Made by a program: the position numbers and the translations under genes
Part shown: piece after piece, positions 5,556 to 13,507 of the stretch
Layout of the letters: each line of letters starts with the position of its first letter
Position numbering within the stretch: the first letter of the stretch is position 1
The notes under the pieces: generated by a model
What the model was told of the DNA's origin: nothing
Database searches by the model: none
The model's input: the letters and a program-made list of their open reading frames with translations, nothing else
Source: an uncultured Planctomycetaceae bacterium
Lineage (GTDB): Bacteria; Planctomycetota; Planctomycetia; Pirellulales; Pirellulaceae
Assembly: GCA_937904535.1 (NCBI GenBank)
Contig: CALELC010000599.1
Span: 1-16,527 of the forward strand
Reading direction: 5' to 3'
DNA length: 16,527 nucleotides

Positions 5556-6542
5556 CTAGTTTCGAGGGACCTCGATCCCTTGGATCATCGTCCGCAGCTC
5601 TTCATCGACGCGGCGACCTTCGACTTCCGCTTCGGCCGTCAACTGCACGCGGTGACGAAGCGCCGGAAGCGTGATCTCCGCCACATCGTCGGGGATCGCA
5701 TAGTCGCGTCCTGAGAACGCCGCCAGAGTTCGTGAGGCCTGCATCAGGGCAATCCCGGCCCGGGGCGAAGCACCGAGGTGAAACGCTGGCCAATCACGTG
5801 TCGCGCGGACAATCCGGTTGATGTATTCCAATAAGTTGTCAGCAACGGTCACCTGAGAACAGGCCTGGATCATCGCGGAAACCATTTGCGGGTTGGTGAC
5901 GGTAGAGACCTCGTCGACGAGCCGCTGGTTCAAATTGATCTGCTGACTGTGCAGACGCAGGATCTCCGCTTCTTCTTCACTGCTCGGATAACCGACGCAG
6001 AGCTTGAACATAAAGCGATCGAGCTGCGCCTCAGGCAGGTTATACGTGCCTTCACTTTCCAGCGGATTCTGCGTGGCCAACACCAGAAACGGTAGCGGCA
6101 CCGGGTGACTGGTGCCGTCAACCGTCACACGGTATTCCTGCATGATCTCCAGTAACGCTGCGTGCGTCTTGGCTGGCGAGCGATTAATCTCGTCGGCCAA
6201 CAGCAACTGAGTGAATACCGGGCCGGGACGGAAGCGGAACTCGGAGTGCTGCATGTCGTACACCGGCGCCCCGGTGATATCCGACGGCATCAAGTCTGCC
6301 GTGAACTGAATACGCCCGAATTGACAGCCCAAGATGCGACAAAGCGTACGGACAAACAGCGTCTTGCCGAGTCCCGGTACCGATTCGATCAACACGTGAC
6401 CGCCACTGAACAGCGCGGTCAGCGTTCCCAAGACGAGTTCGTCTTGTCCAACATACAGCTTGCTCACCTCGGCAGTGATCGCATCGTAGGTCTGGCGAAC
6501 CGTGGCGACGTCAATGGCGGGTGGGATCGTGTGAAGATTCAA
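5556..6542 (-). CDS. MoxR-family AAA+ ATPase
   Basis: This 328-residue MoxR ATPase has a Walker A in ESVPGLGKT (53-61), a Walker B in LLLADEIN (113-120), the sensor-1 motif ATQNP (156-160) and the GTYNLPEAQLDRF signature (165-177). The C-terminal helical lid is complete and the length is normal for the family. MoxR proteins act as chaperone-like ATPases that help activate or assemble partner proteins, usually encoded beside DUF58/VWA proteins. Here the partners are the DUF4350, DUF4129, SpoIIM-like and RDD membrane proteins, and DUF58 is absent. The start is a TTG at 6540-6542, 32 bp inside the end of the DUF4350 gene, with an in-frame TAA 18 nt upstream. No Shine-Dalgarno sequence is visible, so translation may depend on coupling to the upstream gene. 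Confidence 0.92.
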   Translation of the reverse strand: MNLHTIPPAIDVATVRQTYDAITAEVSKLYVGQDELVLGTLTALFSGGHVLIESVPGLGKTLFVRTLCRILGCQFGRIQFTADLMPSDITGAPVYDMQHSEFRFRPGPVFTQLLLADEINRSPAKTHAALLEIMQEYRVTVDGTSHPVPLPFLVLATQNPLESEGTYNLPEAQLDRFMFKLCVGYPSSEEEAEILRLHSQQINLNQRLVDEVSTVTNPQMVSAMIQACSQVTVADNLLEYINRIVRATRDWPAFHLGASPRAGIALMQASRTLAAFSGRDYAIPDDVAEITLPALRHRVQLTAEAEVEGRRVDEELRTMIQGIEVPRN

Positions 6543-7830
6543 CTCGAGACTCGTCGGTTACAGGTTCCGGGTGCGAAGCAAGTGTACCCGCTGAAACGCT
6601 CGCGGGTGGATGCGGTCGCGCTGAGATAGGCAGAGGTTGATCGTGCGTTTCAGGAAGCACCCAAGGCCCGGTGGTTTCCCCGCGGATTCGGCGAAAGTAA
6701 TCGCTGATTCGCGACGCCGCGTAAGCTTCGCCCCCAGTGCGCTGCATCAGCGCTGCGATCGCGCGAATGTGGTCCGCGAAATCGCTGGGTGAGCGTTCCT
6801 TAATACGCCGCGGCCGCCCGAAGATCGGCAGCACGATCAAACAGGCGACGATGGCAATTAACGCTAGATGCATGGTGACCAAGCTCAGTGGCCAGACCGT
6901 CAGCAGTTCCATTCCCGAGAGTGCGGGCGGCTCGTCCGAGTCGCTTACCGGGACACCCTCAGGGCCGGACCTCAGGAAGCCAACGCGTTTTGTTGTACCG
7001 CTGGTGGTCCCGTTGCTGTGAGCAATCAACGACCGGGCAACGGCTTGTCCGGTCAACGTTGTCATGCCGTAGTTGGTGACCAGTGAACCACCGGCGACGA
7101 CGAGGATTTGCGAGTTGCTTCCAGAGGGAGTATCACTCGGTGCCTGGTTGTCCCAATCGTCGGGCGTGATCCGCATCACCAAGATCTTTCCGTCGTCCCT
7201 CTGGAGCAACGGTTCCGAGTGCCAGACATCGTCACCGCCGGGTTCGTCTCGGGCGGTGATGTTCCAGCCCGGCAACGTCCCCGGCATTCGCTCGGCGCGA
7301 AACCAGGAGCGGTCGATGACGGTTTTGCTGTCCTGAGGATCATACGAGCCCGGAGTCCAGTGAGTCATTGTCCTGGTCAGGCTACGGGCGTAGCGGCGAC
7401 GATACTCAACTCGTTGGTCGGAGGGCGCCAGCTCACGTGCCGATTCCCAGTAGGATGGCTCGCTTCCCCGATCCGGCAGTACATAGATCAGCGTTCGTGG
7501 TCGCTCGCCCAGCCACTCCTGCAACCAGGCGACAGCTTCCGATTCGTCGGCTTTGTGCAGCGTGGGCGTCCAAACCAGCGCGTCGATCGACTGCAGTCGA
7601 TCGTTCAAACGATGCAGGTCACGACTTTCCCACGCATTGCTTTCAAAACTTTGCCGCAGGGCCCCCAGGCCGTTGATGCTGGCCGTTCCGCTGCGTCCTT
7701 TGCTGTATCCGTATTCCGTTGGCAGGTCCTTGCTACAGCCGCCGCTGAATGCGAACAACACGACCAACAGCCAGCCGATCGGAGAACGACTGCAAGCCAG
7801 GCAATCGGGGTAATCGCCGGATCGGATCAT
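6511..7830 (-). CDS. DUF4350-type membrane-anchored protein with lipoprotein-like N-terminus
   Basis: This 439-residue protein starts with a hydrophobic segment (about 18-30) ending in FSGGC (C32), a loose lipobox, so it may be a lipoprotein or simply be anchored. A soluble region follows, opening with SINGLGALRQSFES (51-64) and containing the strand ALVWTP (84-89), as expected of DUF4350 proteins. A transmembrane helix spans about 311-337, followed by a basic GRPRRIKER stretch and a cytoplasmic helical tail. The final 50 residues are Pro/Ser-rich and of low complexity. The ATG at 7828-7830 was chosen over an upstream start at 7887 because it shares four bases (ATGA) with the stop of the DUF4129 gene and follows a G-rich site. 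The function is unknown. In such clusters these proteins accompany MoxR and are thought to act at the cell envelope. Confidence 0.75.
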   Translation of the reverse strand: MIRSGDYPDCLACSRSPIGWLLVVLFAFSGGCSKDLPTEYGYSKGRSGTASINGLGALRQSFESNAWESRDLHRLNDRLQSIDALVWTPTLHKADESEAVAWLQEWLGERPRTLIYVLPDRGSEPSYWESARELAPSDQRVEYRRRYARSLTRTMTHWTPGSYDPQDSKTVIDRSWFRAERMPGTLPGWNITARDEPGGDDVWHSEPLLQRDDGKILVMRITPDDWDNQAPSDTPSGSNSQILVVAGGSLVTNYGMTTLTGQAVARSLIAHSNGTTSGTTKRVGFLRSGPEGVPVSDSDEPPALSGMELLTVWPLSLVTMHLALIAIVACLIVLPIFGRPRRIKERSPSDFADHIRAIAALMQRTGGEAYAASRISDYFRRIRGETTGPWVLPETHDQPLPISARPHPPASVSAGTLASHPEPVTDESRVESSHDPTRH

Positions 7831-9596
7831 GCCGCCGCCCCCCACTTCGCATCGACGATCGCCTGCAGTTCCGCATTCTCCGCCCACAAACTGGCAAACT
7901 GGTCGGGCGTCGGTGTGTGACCGCCGAAGTAGGACGCTTCGAACGCTGCAACCGTGCTCGCAAACAACGCATGCGCCTCGGGCGACTTACCACGGGTCTC
8001 GCGAAGATAGCGTCCGTTGGTTTTGCCGCGCGCCAGCCGCAAAATTCCAGCCCGGTCCAGCAGCAACAGTTGGTGACCGAACAGCAGCATGATCGCTTGG
8101 TCGAACCGACCGGCGTTCATCAACCGTTCGGCTTCGGTTCGCAAATCGACATCGGTATGGCGAACTTCCGCTGGGAGTTGGCTGATCCGCTCGAGTGTCT
8201 GCTCATCCAGCACTTCACCGCCTGATTCCAGACCCCGCTTCCGAGTCTCCATGACGTCCGGTTCGATCTTGCTGAACAGGTAAAACACCAGCGCGATCAA
8301 CGCGAATGCGAGCACGAGGAGCAGGATCCAACCAACGATTCGCCAGCCATCAAACCCCGGGTTGATGGGAGCCGTCGTGGCCGCCGGCTTGGGAGGAGCC
8401 GGTTCCCAGCGGCTGTCGCGATGCTCGGCTCGGGGAGTGCTGGTGGTCACCGGAAGCGGCCGCAGCACCTGTTGTTCGTCGTCATACCACAGCGATGCCT
8501 CCGGCAGCGCAATCTCGACAGGGACGACCGGTGGATCGTCTGAGACCTGAGCGGCAGAAACGCCGGACCCTCGTGCTGGTTCGTCCGCAGATGCGGGCAT
8601 CATCTGCCAGTACGACGCACCGATCAATAGGAGTGCGACACCGATCGCCCGTTTGTTGGCAGTATCCCCAACTGCCGAGTTCAACCTCCCGGCGCCTTCA
8701 CCGAATTGCCGCTCGGCTTCAGCGCGCACAGCGAGATCGACTTCCCAGCCCTCTAAGCGAATGCGTGCGTCGAGGTAACTGAGAAAGCGAATCAGCACAC
8801 TCATCCCGGCAACCGCCCACAGCGATGCCGGCACAAATAGCCAGTAAACCACCAGCGACCAATCCCACCAGCCAAACAACACCCCACGGGCCCACCCGAG
8901 TGAATAGAGTACGGCCAAGAACAGCACGCCGAGCATCATCGTGACGGTCACAAAACGGCCGAGCAACTCGCCGGACAGCGGCCCGTGCAGCGCTGCACTA
9001 CGACGCCCCGCCGTGATCACCTCCGGTGATCGCGATCGCAGCGGACACCGTTCCAACAGCAGAATCTCAGGCAGAAAAGGACGCCAGCCGCGCAGGATCC
9101 CAGCGATCAGCAAACAGGCCAACGGCATCAAGATCTCGCGGCCCACGGCGAACTCTTGGCCCCAGTTGCTGGCCAAGAGGAGCATCAGCGGAATGGGCCC
9201 GCGCAGCACTCCGAGCACCCAAAACCAGCGCCAAAAGGTGGCTCGCAAGTCCGCCAGTACGCTCCGCCATGTGACTTGCTGTTCGAACACAGCTCGCCCG
9301 ATCAGCATCGTCGTGAGCACGCCTGCGATCGGAGTTTGCAAACTCACCAGACTGATCATGAGAAACAGGTAGCGGTTGAGGGCTGCCGTCATCTGCTCGT
9401 CGTGGACGCCTTCCGAGAAATGCGGCAGCGGGATCCAGCCGATCAACAACCAGTTAAGCAACGCCCATGGCAGCGCGCCAGCCGCAAATCCTAAGATCGC
9501 AGCTCCCGGATAGCAGCGGATCAAGATCAGCGCTAGGTCGCCGATTTCGGTGAGCGTCCGCGCGCGGATCACGACGTTCGTGCGATCAAGCTGCAC
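7827..9596 (-). CDS. Multi-pass membrane protein with C-terminal DUF4129 domain
   Basis: This 589-residue membrane protein has about seven hydrophobic segments in its N-terminal half (about 30-53, 78-100, 124-143, 155-172, 216-236, 243-268, 316-332). A Pro-rich extracytoplasmic linker (about 335-415) follows, then another transmembrane helix (419-442) and a cytoplasmic DUF4129 domain (about 485-580) with the typical RTEAERLMNAGRFDQAIMLL and GKTNGRYLRE segments. DUF4129 is also found at the C-terminus of TgpA-type transglutaminases, but no transglutaminase domain is present here. The GTG at 9594-9596 was chosen over the ATG at 9659 because GGAGG stands 6 nt before it. This leaves an 11-bp overlap with the SpoIIM-like gene instead of 74 bp. 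The function is unknown. It probably works with the adjacent RDD, SpoIIM-like, DUF4350 and MoxR proteins. Confidence 0.82.
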   Translation of the reverse strand: MQLDRTNVVIRARTLTEIGDLALILIRCYPGAAILGFAAGALPWALLNWLLIGWIPLPHFSEGVHDEQMTAALNRYLFLMISLVSLQTPIAGVLTTMLIGRAVFEQQVTWRSVLADLRATFWRWFWVLGVLRGPIPLMLLLASNWGQEFAVGREILMPLACLLIAGILRGWRPFLPEILLLERCPLRSRSPEVITAGRRSAALHGPLSGELLGRFVTVTMMLGVLFLAVLYSLGWARGVLFGWWDWSLVVYWLFVPASLWAVAGMSVLIRFLSYLDARIRLEGWEVDLAVRAEAERQFGEGAGRLNSAVGDTANKRAIGVALLLIGASYWQMMPASADEPARGSGVSAAQVSDDPPVVPVEIALPEASLWYDDEQQVLRPLPVTTSTPRAEHRDSRWEPAPPKPAATTAPINPGFDGWRIVGWILLLVLAFALIALVFYLFSKIEPDVMETRKRGLESGGEVLDEQTLERISQLPAEVRHTDVDLRTEAERLMNAGRFDQAIMLLFGHQLLLLDRAGILRLARGKTNGRYLRETRGKSPEAHALFASTVAAFEASYFGGHTPTPDQFASLWAENAELQAIVDAKWGAAA

Positions 9597-10641
9597 CGGC
9601 AACCTCCGGCACATCGTCTTCGGCGAAGGGATCGACCACCGCCGGGGCGTCGTCCTCATCCCGGTAGATCACCAAATTCGTCGGGAATCCGAGCACGACA
9701 AAGTAGAAGCTGATCAAGCCAGACGACAATACAGCCCAGGCAGCCTTGACCAGATAGGGCAACGGGCTCGGCGAAATGAAGCCCTCGGTGAGTGCCGCAA
9801 GAAAAAACAACACGGCGGATGCCGCCATAATCGGAACCGCTGCGCGGGCAGAACGATAAAGCGAATCGATTCGCGCCAGTCCGCCGGTTGCAAACAAGCC
9901 GACACCGAGCCGCAGCCCAGCCGCTCCCGCCAGCGCAATTGCCGTCAGCTCAAACGGTCCATGTGCCGTTACGAAATGCAGAAAGTTATCACCGCCTGCG
10001 GAATCTGGCCGCGCCATATAACCGAAGATCGTCCCCAGCGCCACCGCATTGAAGGCCAGCTTGAACAAGCAGGGAATGATCAGAATTCCCAATGCAAAAC
10101 ACTGCAATCCAATACCCGTGTTGTGTCGGATATACATCCCGGCCATAAAAATATACTGATCCAACGAGCCAGCAATCGGCTTGCTGTACATCTCTTCGAC
10201 TTGTTCGAGTTGCTCTTGCCCAACGATCGCCGCAGCGAAGTTCGGGAACGCGGTTTCCTGGTAAGCGATCACCATCGCGATCGTGAACAGTCCGAAAAAC
10301 AACAGCGTCGCCACCCACACGCACGGATCACTAAAGATCTGCCGCGGAGCGGTCTCGAGAATCGTTTCGGTCCAGGTACCGGGGCTAAAGCGACTGGCGC
10401 GGTACAGGTTGTTGTGCGCCCGTGCGACCAACCGGTGCAGGTACGTTACGGTGGCCGGCGGCAACTGGTAGGAGTCCGCCAGTGCCAAATCGGCGCAGGC
10501 GGCGCGGTACAGACTGGCGAATCGGCTTACTTCCTGTGCGTCCCCTTTTTTCAATTTGCCGGAGACTTCCATCGCATCGCAGAGCCGCTCCAGCTCTGAC
10601 CACTGATGTTGTCGCCGCTCCAAGACCGCCGCAATGATCAT
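9586..10641 (-). CDS. SpoIIM-like (stage II sporulation protein M family) membrane protein
   Basis: This 351-residue integral membrane protein of the SpoIIM/DUF95 family has a soluble, helical N-terminus (1-100). Hydrophobic segments lie at about 107-127, 175-205, 230-252, 268-288 and 300-320. The family hallmark HGPFELTAI (228-236) and the EGFISPS turn (286-292) are present. The last 25 residues are acidic. In Firmicutes SpoIIM serves peptidoglycan hydrolysis during engulfment. Planctomycetes do not sporulate, and here the protein travels with RDD and MoxR-cluster proteins, so an envelope role is an inference. The ATG at 10639-10641 overlaps the RDD stop by four bases (ATGA) and has GGAGG 7 nt upstream. 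Confidence 0.88.
   Translation of the reverse strand: MIIAAVLERRQHQWSELERLCDAMEVSGKLKKGDAQEVSRFASLYRAACADLALADSYQLPPATVTYLHRLVARAHNNLYRASRFSPGTWTETILETAPRQIFSDPCVWVATLLFFGLFTIAMVIAYQETAFPNFAAAIVGQEQLEQVEEMYSKPIAGSLDQYIFMAGMYIRHNTGIGLQCFALGILIIPCLFKLAFNAVALGTIFGYMARPDSAGGDNFLHFVTAHGPFELTAIALAGAAGLRLGVGLFATGGLARIDSLYRSARAAVPIMAASAVLFFLAALTEGFISPSPLPYLVKAAWAVLSSGLISFYFVVLGFPTNLVIYRDEDDAPAVVDPFAEDDVPEVAGAA
9603..9607 (-). promoter_or_regulatory. Ribosome-binding site deciding the DUF4129 gene start
   Basis: GGAGG on the minus strand stands 6 nt before the GTG at 9594-9596, inside the end of the SpoIIM-like gene. The upstream ATGs at 9659 and 9614 have no comparable site. Confidence 0.6.
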
Positions 10642-11615
10642 TGGACAGCCTCCATCTTACCGGCCGAAGAGTCATCGACTTCCGCAACGGCCGACGCTTC
10701 GGAAACCGCTCCTTGGGCTCCAGCGCCCGCGGGCAGCGGAGGTTTGGCATTGAGCAGCGGACTGTGGTTGGCCAGCGGTCCTAAATCCGGCGGCGGATCA
10801 CGCGGATCGGCGAGAAACGTCGCGTGATACAGTGCCACCATCAACAGGTCGGGGTCGATATCGGGGCGAAACTCAAACCGCTGCAGAAGCGGTTCAGCCA
10901 GCGTGCGCGCTACCTCACGCCGCCGAGCCGGAGTCAAATAGGCACGCCGCTCGACGTAGGTCGCCAGCGTGCGGGCCATCGTTCGCGAGACGCGATAGTC
11001 GCCGGGTATGAATGTCGCCAATGCCGCAACGCGGGGATCGTCAAGTTTCGTCACAGGCAGTCGCCACGAGCGCTCGTCAACCACGACCATCGTACCCGCA
11101 GCCAAATCACCGAGTCGCTGCATTCGCCGCGTGCAGATGATGCTGACCAGGCCAATGATCCCCGTCGGAATTAAAAAAATCGGTGGAATTTCGTCATCCA
11201 GTTGGCTCAACGCCACATAGGGGGCGAGATCGGCAACTCGCAGCAGGTTGCGAATGACAGCTCGGGTGCCATCGATTGGCCGCCCATCGAGACAGATGAC
11301 CCGCAGCCCGCAGGCCCATTTCCCAACGGTTCGACCGTTGAAATAGGTTTCCATTACCGTCCCGTAAAACCAGCTGATCAAGAAGTAGCTGATGATGAAC
11401 AGGGTCGCCAACAGAGATGACGGAACGGGCAACTGAGCCAAGACCCCGAGCAATAGCATCACGATCAAAATCACTAAGATCAGTCCGTTGCGGACGACCA
11501 AGTCGATCAGATAGGCCGGCAGGCGGCGAAAAGGGCCAGCCAGTTGATAGTCGAATGCGATGTTCTCTGGGGTAACCACCGCAATCGTCGTGTCTAATGC
11601 GCTTGCGGTGCTCAT
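10638..11615 (-). CDS. RDD-family membrane protein
   Basis: This 325-residue protein has an N-terminal RDD domain. It contains RRLPAYLIDLVVR (30-42, the Arg and Asp that name the family), two transmembrane segments at about 43-61 and 66-86, the conserved NGRTVGKWACGLRV (93-106), a hydrophobic stretch at about 145-160, and RRMQRLGDLAAGTMVV (163-178). The C-terminal 130 residues are soluble, with a helical region at about 200-270 and a Pro/Ala-rich tail. RDD proteins are small membrane proteins of largely unknown role, some linked to ion transport. It is the first gene of the overlapping RDD-SpoIIM-DUF4129-DUF4350-MoxR set. The ATG at 11613-11615 has only a distant GAGG (about 15 nt), so the start is somewhat uncertain. 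Confidence 0.88.
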   Translation of the reverse strand: MSTASALDTTIAVVTPENIAFDYQLAGPFRRLPAYLIDLVVRNGLILVILIVMLLLGVLAQLPVPSSLLATLFIISYFLISWFYGTVMETYFNGRTVGKWACGLRVICLDGRPIDGTRAVIRNLLRVADLAPYVALSQLDDEIPPIFLIPTGIIGLVSIICTRRMQRLGDLAAGTMVVVDERSWRLPVTKLDDPRVAALATFIPGDYRVSRTMARTLATYVERRAYLTPARRREVARTLAEPLLQRFEFRPDIDPDLLMVALYHATFLADPRDPPPDLGPLANHSPLLNAKPPLPAGAGAQGAVSEASAVAEVDDSSAGKMEAVQ

Positions 11616-11667
11616 AGGGGCTGCGGATTTCCTCAGAGTGTTCGTTTCAGAGACGTATTCCGATCTG

Positions 11668-11697
11668 ATTATCGTTGGCGGCGGTTGTCACACGCAA
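11668..11697 (-). promoter_or_regulatory. Weak promoter candidate for the RDD-MoxR operon
   Basis: On the minus strand TTGCGT (11692-11697) and GATAAT (11668-11673) are 18 bp apart. The -10 differs from consensus at one base and the -35 matches in its first three. It overlaps the distal arm of the hairpin at 11683-11748 and would give a leader of about 45 nt before the RDD start. Confidence 0.3.
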
Positions 11698-11748
11698 CGC
11701 CCCTGCAGTCGTGGTTGCAACTGCAATGGCTCGGGGCGCCTGACAACC
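11683..11748 (-). terminator. Nested inverted repeat downstream of fhcC
   Basis: Three sets of complementary arms sit inside one another: GGTTGTCA/TGACAACC (11683-11690, 11741-11748), CGCCCC/GGGGCG (11698-11703, 11733-11738) and TGCAGT/ACTGCA (11704-11709, 11720-11725). Together they make a 66-nt imperfect stem-loop of 20 base pairs starting 22 nt after the fhcC stop. No U-run follows on the minus strand, so it would be a non-canonical terminator, an RNA-stability element or a dispersed repeat. Confidence 0.4.
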
Positions 11749-11770
11749 ACTTCAGCGAACGGCTACCGGA

Positions 11771-12586
11771 TCAGTGACCGTAAACCCAAACTTCTCCCAT
11801 CCCACCGGCGCTCAGATCGCCAACCGCGCGACCAATGTTCGTTCGCAGGGCTGCGGCGATAGCGGGTGAGTCGGTAGCGATATCGGCCGCCAGCAGGCGT
11901 GCAATTCCCAGTTGTTCCTGCCGTGGCGAGCTAAAACGCACGGACGAAAGCGTCGCAGTTTGGGGGACGACAAGCGTACCTCGCCGCATCCCGGCTCCCA
12001 AATCATTGCCGACTGTGCCGCCGATCACCAATGTTCCAGCGACCAGGTCACATCCCGCAGCGTCACCGCAATCGCCGAGGATCAGGATCAGCCCGCGGCG
12101 CATTCGGTACCCGGCGCGGGCGCCTGCATTGCCGGTGACAATGACCCGTCCGCCACTGATCCCGCTCCGCCTTCCCGACAACGGCCGGCCGAGTTCTTCG
12201 GCGACGTTTCCTAGGATTTGCAAACGCCCACCGCGGAGCTGTTCGGCGGCACCGGCCAGAGCGTTGCCTCGCAAGACGACGGCGCCACCCTGCATTTGGG
12301 ACGCAAAACCTTCACCGACATCGCCGTCAACGCGCAGTTCTCCTGCAGCCCAGCGGGAGCCCAAGCGGTGAAACCGCCGCAAATCGCCTTCGATTACCCC
12401 ACGACCGTCATCGCGAGCAGCGACCGCAAAGCAGTCGCCTACACAAATTGTGTGGTTGATCCCGATGGTCGGCAGCGGCAGCCGCGCTACCTCCGCGACC
12501 GATAACTCCAAGAGGTTTCCGCCGAGCGCCGAAGCATCGACAGCCGCAGTCGGAGCAACTTGCAACGACAGGTGCAGCCCGCTCAT
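11771..12586 (-). CDS. fhcC: Formyltransferase/hydrolase complex subunit C
   Basis: This 271-residue homologue of formylmethanofuran dehydrogenase subunit C (FmdC/FwdC) is a structural subunit of the Fhc complex. The sequence is built from repeated Gly-rich units, for example GGAVVLRGNAL, GGRVIVTGNAG, RGLILILGDCG and AGTLVIGGTVG, spaced about 20 residues apart. These form the right-handed beta-helix (GXGXG fold) also seen in the glutamate synthase C-terminal domain. The ATG at 12584-12586 overlaps the fhcD stop by four bases (ATGA) and has GAGGTG upstream. The open frame extends to 12685 but would overlap fhcD by 103 bp. The position directly after fhcD supports the call. A stand-alone GXGXG protein is unlikely given this context. 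Confidence 0.88.
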   Translation of the reverse strand: MSGLHLSLQVAPTAAVDASALGGNLLELSVAEVARLPLPTIGINHTICVGDCFAVAARDDGRGVIEGDLRRFHRLGSRWAAGELRVDGDVGEGFASQMQGGAVVLRGNALAGAAEQLRGGRLQILGNVAEELGRPLSGRRSGISGGRVIVTGNAGARAGYRMRRGLILILGDCGDAAGCDLVAGTLVIGGTVGNDLGAGMRRGTLVVPQTATLSSVRFSSPRQEQLGIARLLAADIATDSPAIAAALRTNIGRAVGDLSAGGMGEVWVYGH

Positions 12587-13485
12587 TGGAGCACCTCGGC
12601 CAGGTGAAAATGGTGTCGTCCCAACTTGCCGCCATAATTGCCGGCCGTGACCCCAACCAAGCCCGCTGGTCCAACGGCTTCGCACGCGGCCGTGATCCCG
12701 ACGCGCATTGCCTCAGCGATCCGATCGGGAGCGAGGCCATCGATAACCACTTCTAAGATCGAATGGACTTCGTCACCGAACGGCTGATTGACCAAGGCGC
12801 GGAGCGTCGGGCAATAAGCTTCATTGGTTGAGGCAAACAGTCCGCGATACTTGGAGCCAACTTTACTGCCGCTGCGCGTTGCGCCGCCGGGGAAGGGCGT
12901 GATCACGCCAGCCAGCGGAGCAATCGCGGCAGTTGCGGCGCGACAAGCATGGGCCACTGCGTGAAGTGAGCGGCCAAGCAGCAAAAAGTTACCGCCCCCC
13001 ACCGCATCCACTCGCCCGGTGTCCTCTTCACAGAGAAACTCACCGTCCATCACGGGAATTCGCCAGTAGCGTCGACCACCCATGTGTTTGCTGATCTGAA
13101 ACCCGTCGCCAAAGTAGCGGAGTTGCTTACCCAAAGGAATCCGCTTTTCACCGTCGCAACCGGCGAACAGTGCTGTGGTAGGACACGTCAAGACGCACTG
13201 GCCAGCGCGACGTGGGATTTGGGATTCCAGCTCTTTCCCCGAAATGGCAAACGCTAAGATCGCGACACCAGGACGACCATCGGGAGTCTGCTCTGATGTC
13301 AATTCGCTTTCCACCGCAATTTCAATTCCGCAAGCGATCACGCTGGTACCAAAGCCGCACATCGCCGCTGCCGCGTCGCGCGCCCAGTCGATGGTTTCGG
13401 CGGTCACCACGAACCGCGTGGCCTTCATATCGAACGCTTCGGCGAATGTGTCTTCAACCGGGACGCCTGCAACTTCAGTCGGCAT
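12583..13485 (-). CDS. fhcD: Formylmethanofuran:tetrahydromethanopterin formyltransferase
   Basis: This 300-residue Ftr/FhcD enzyme transfers the formyl group between N5-formyl-H4MPT and the methanofuran-type carrier. In methylotrophs and planctomycetes it acts in the oxidative direction, toward formate. Diagnostic segments are RYFGDGFQISKHMGGRRYWRIPVMDGEF (123-150), ITPFPGGATRSGSK (195-208), LFASTNEAYCPTL (216-228) and TAGNYGGKLGRHHF (280-293). The length matches the family (about 300). The ATG at 13483-13485 has AAGGAG 5 nt upstream and lies 22 bp after the fhcA stop. It is cytoplasmic and part of the four-subunit Fhc complex. The family identification is firm. The direction of the reaction is inferred from the absence of methanogenesis genes in the window. 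Confidence 0.96.
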   Translation of the reverse strand: MPTEVAGVPVEDTFAEAFDMKATRFVVTAETIDWARDAAAAMCGFGTSVIACGIEIAVESELTSEQTPDGRPGVAILAFAISGKELESQIPRRAGQCVLTCPTTALFAGCDGEKRIPLGKQLRYFGDGFQISKHMGGRRYWRIPVMDGEFLCEEDTGRVDAVGGGNFLLLGRSLHAVAHACRAATAAIAPLAGVITPFPGGATRSGSKVGSKYRGLFASTNEAYCPTLRALVNQPFGDEVHSILEVVIDGLAPDRIAEAMRVGITAACEAVGPAGLVGVTAGNYGGKLGRHHFHLAEVLQ

Positions 13486-13507
13486 GATCGCTCCTTGTTA
13501 TCCGCGG

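Larger units (their letters stand above)
11616..11770. other. Spacer between fhcC and the RDD gene
   Basis: 155 bp without coding potential. It holds the nested inverted repeat described at 11683-11748 and a weak promoter candidate. It separates the C1 gene group from the membrane-protein operon, so it probably contains both a transcript end and a start. Confidence 0.5.

Noticed and set aside
6162..6629. 155-codon open frame on the plus strand
   Set aside because: It is antisense to the 5' half of the MoxR gene and the end of the DUF4350 gene. No motifs.
7831..7887. 19-residue N-terminal extension of the DUF4350 protein
   Set aside because: It would place a Gly/Arg-rich stretch before the signal-like segment. 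The ATG at 7830 overlaps the upstream stop as ATGA.
7108..7920. 270-codon open frame on the plus strand
   Set aside because: It is antisense to the DUF4350 gene, with no recognisable domain and shadow-like composition.
9550..10599. 349-codon open frame on the plus strand
   Set aside because: It is fully antisense to the SpoIIM-like gene. Its translation is rich in Arg, Gln and His and lacks hydrophobic cores, as expected from the complement of a membrane-protein gene.
12587..12685. 33-residue N-terminal extension of FhcC
   Set aside because: It lies entirely inside fhcD. The ATG at 12586 has a ribosome-binding site and forms an ATGA overlap.
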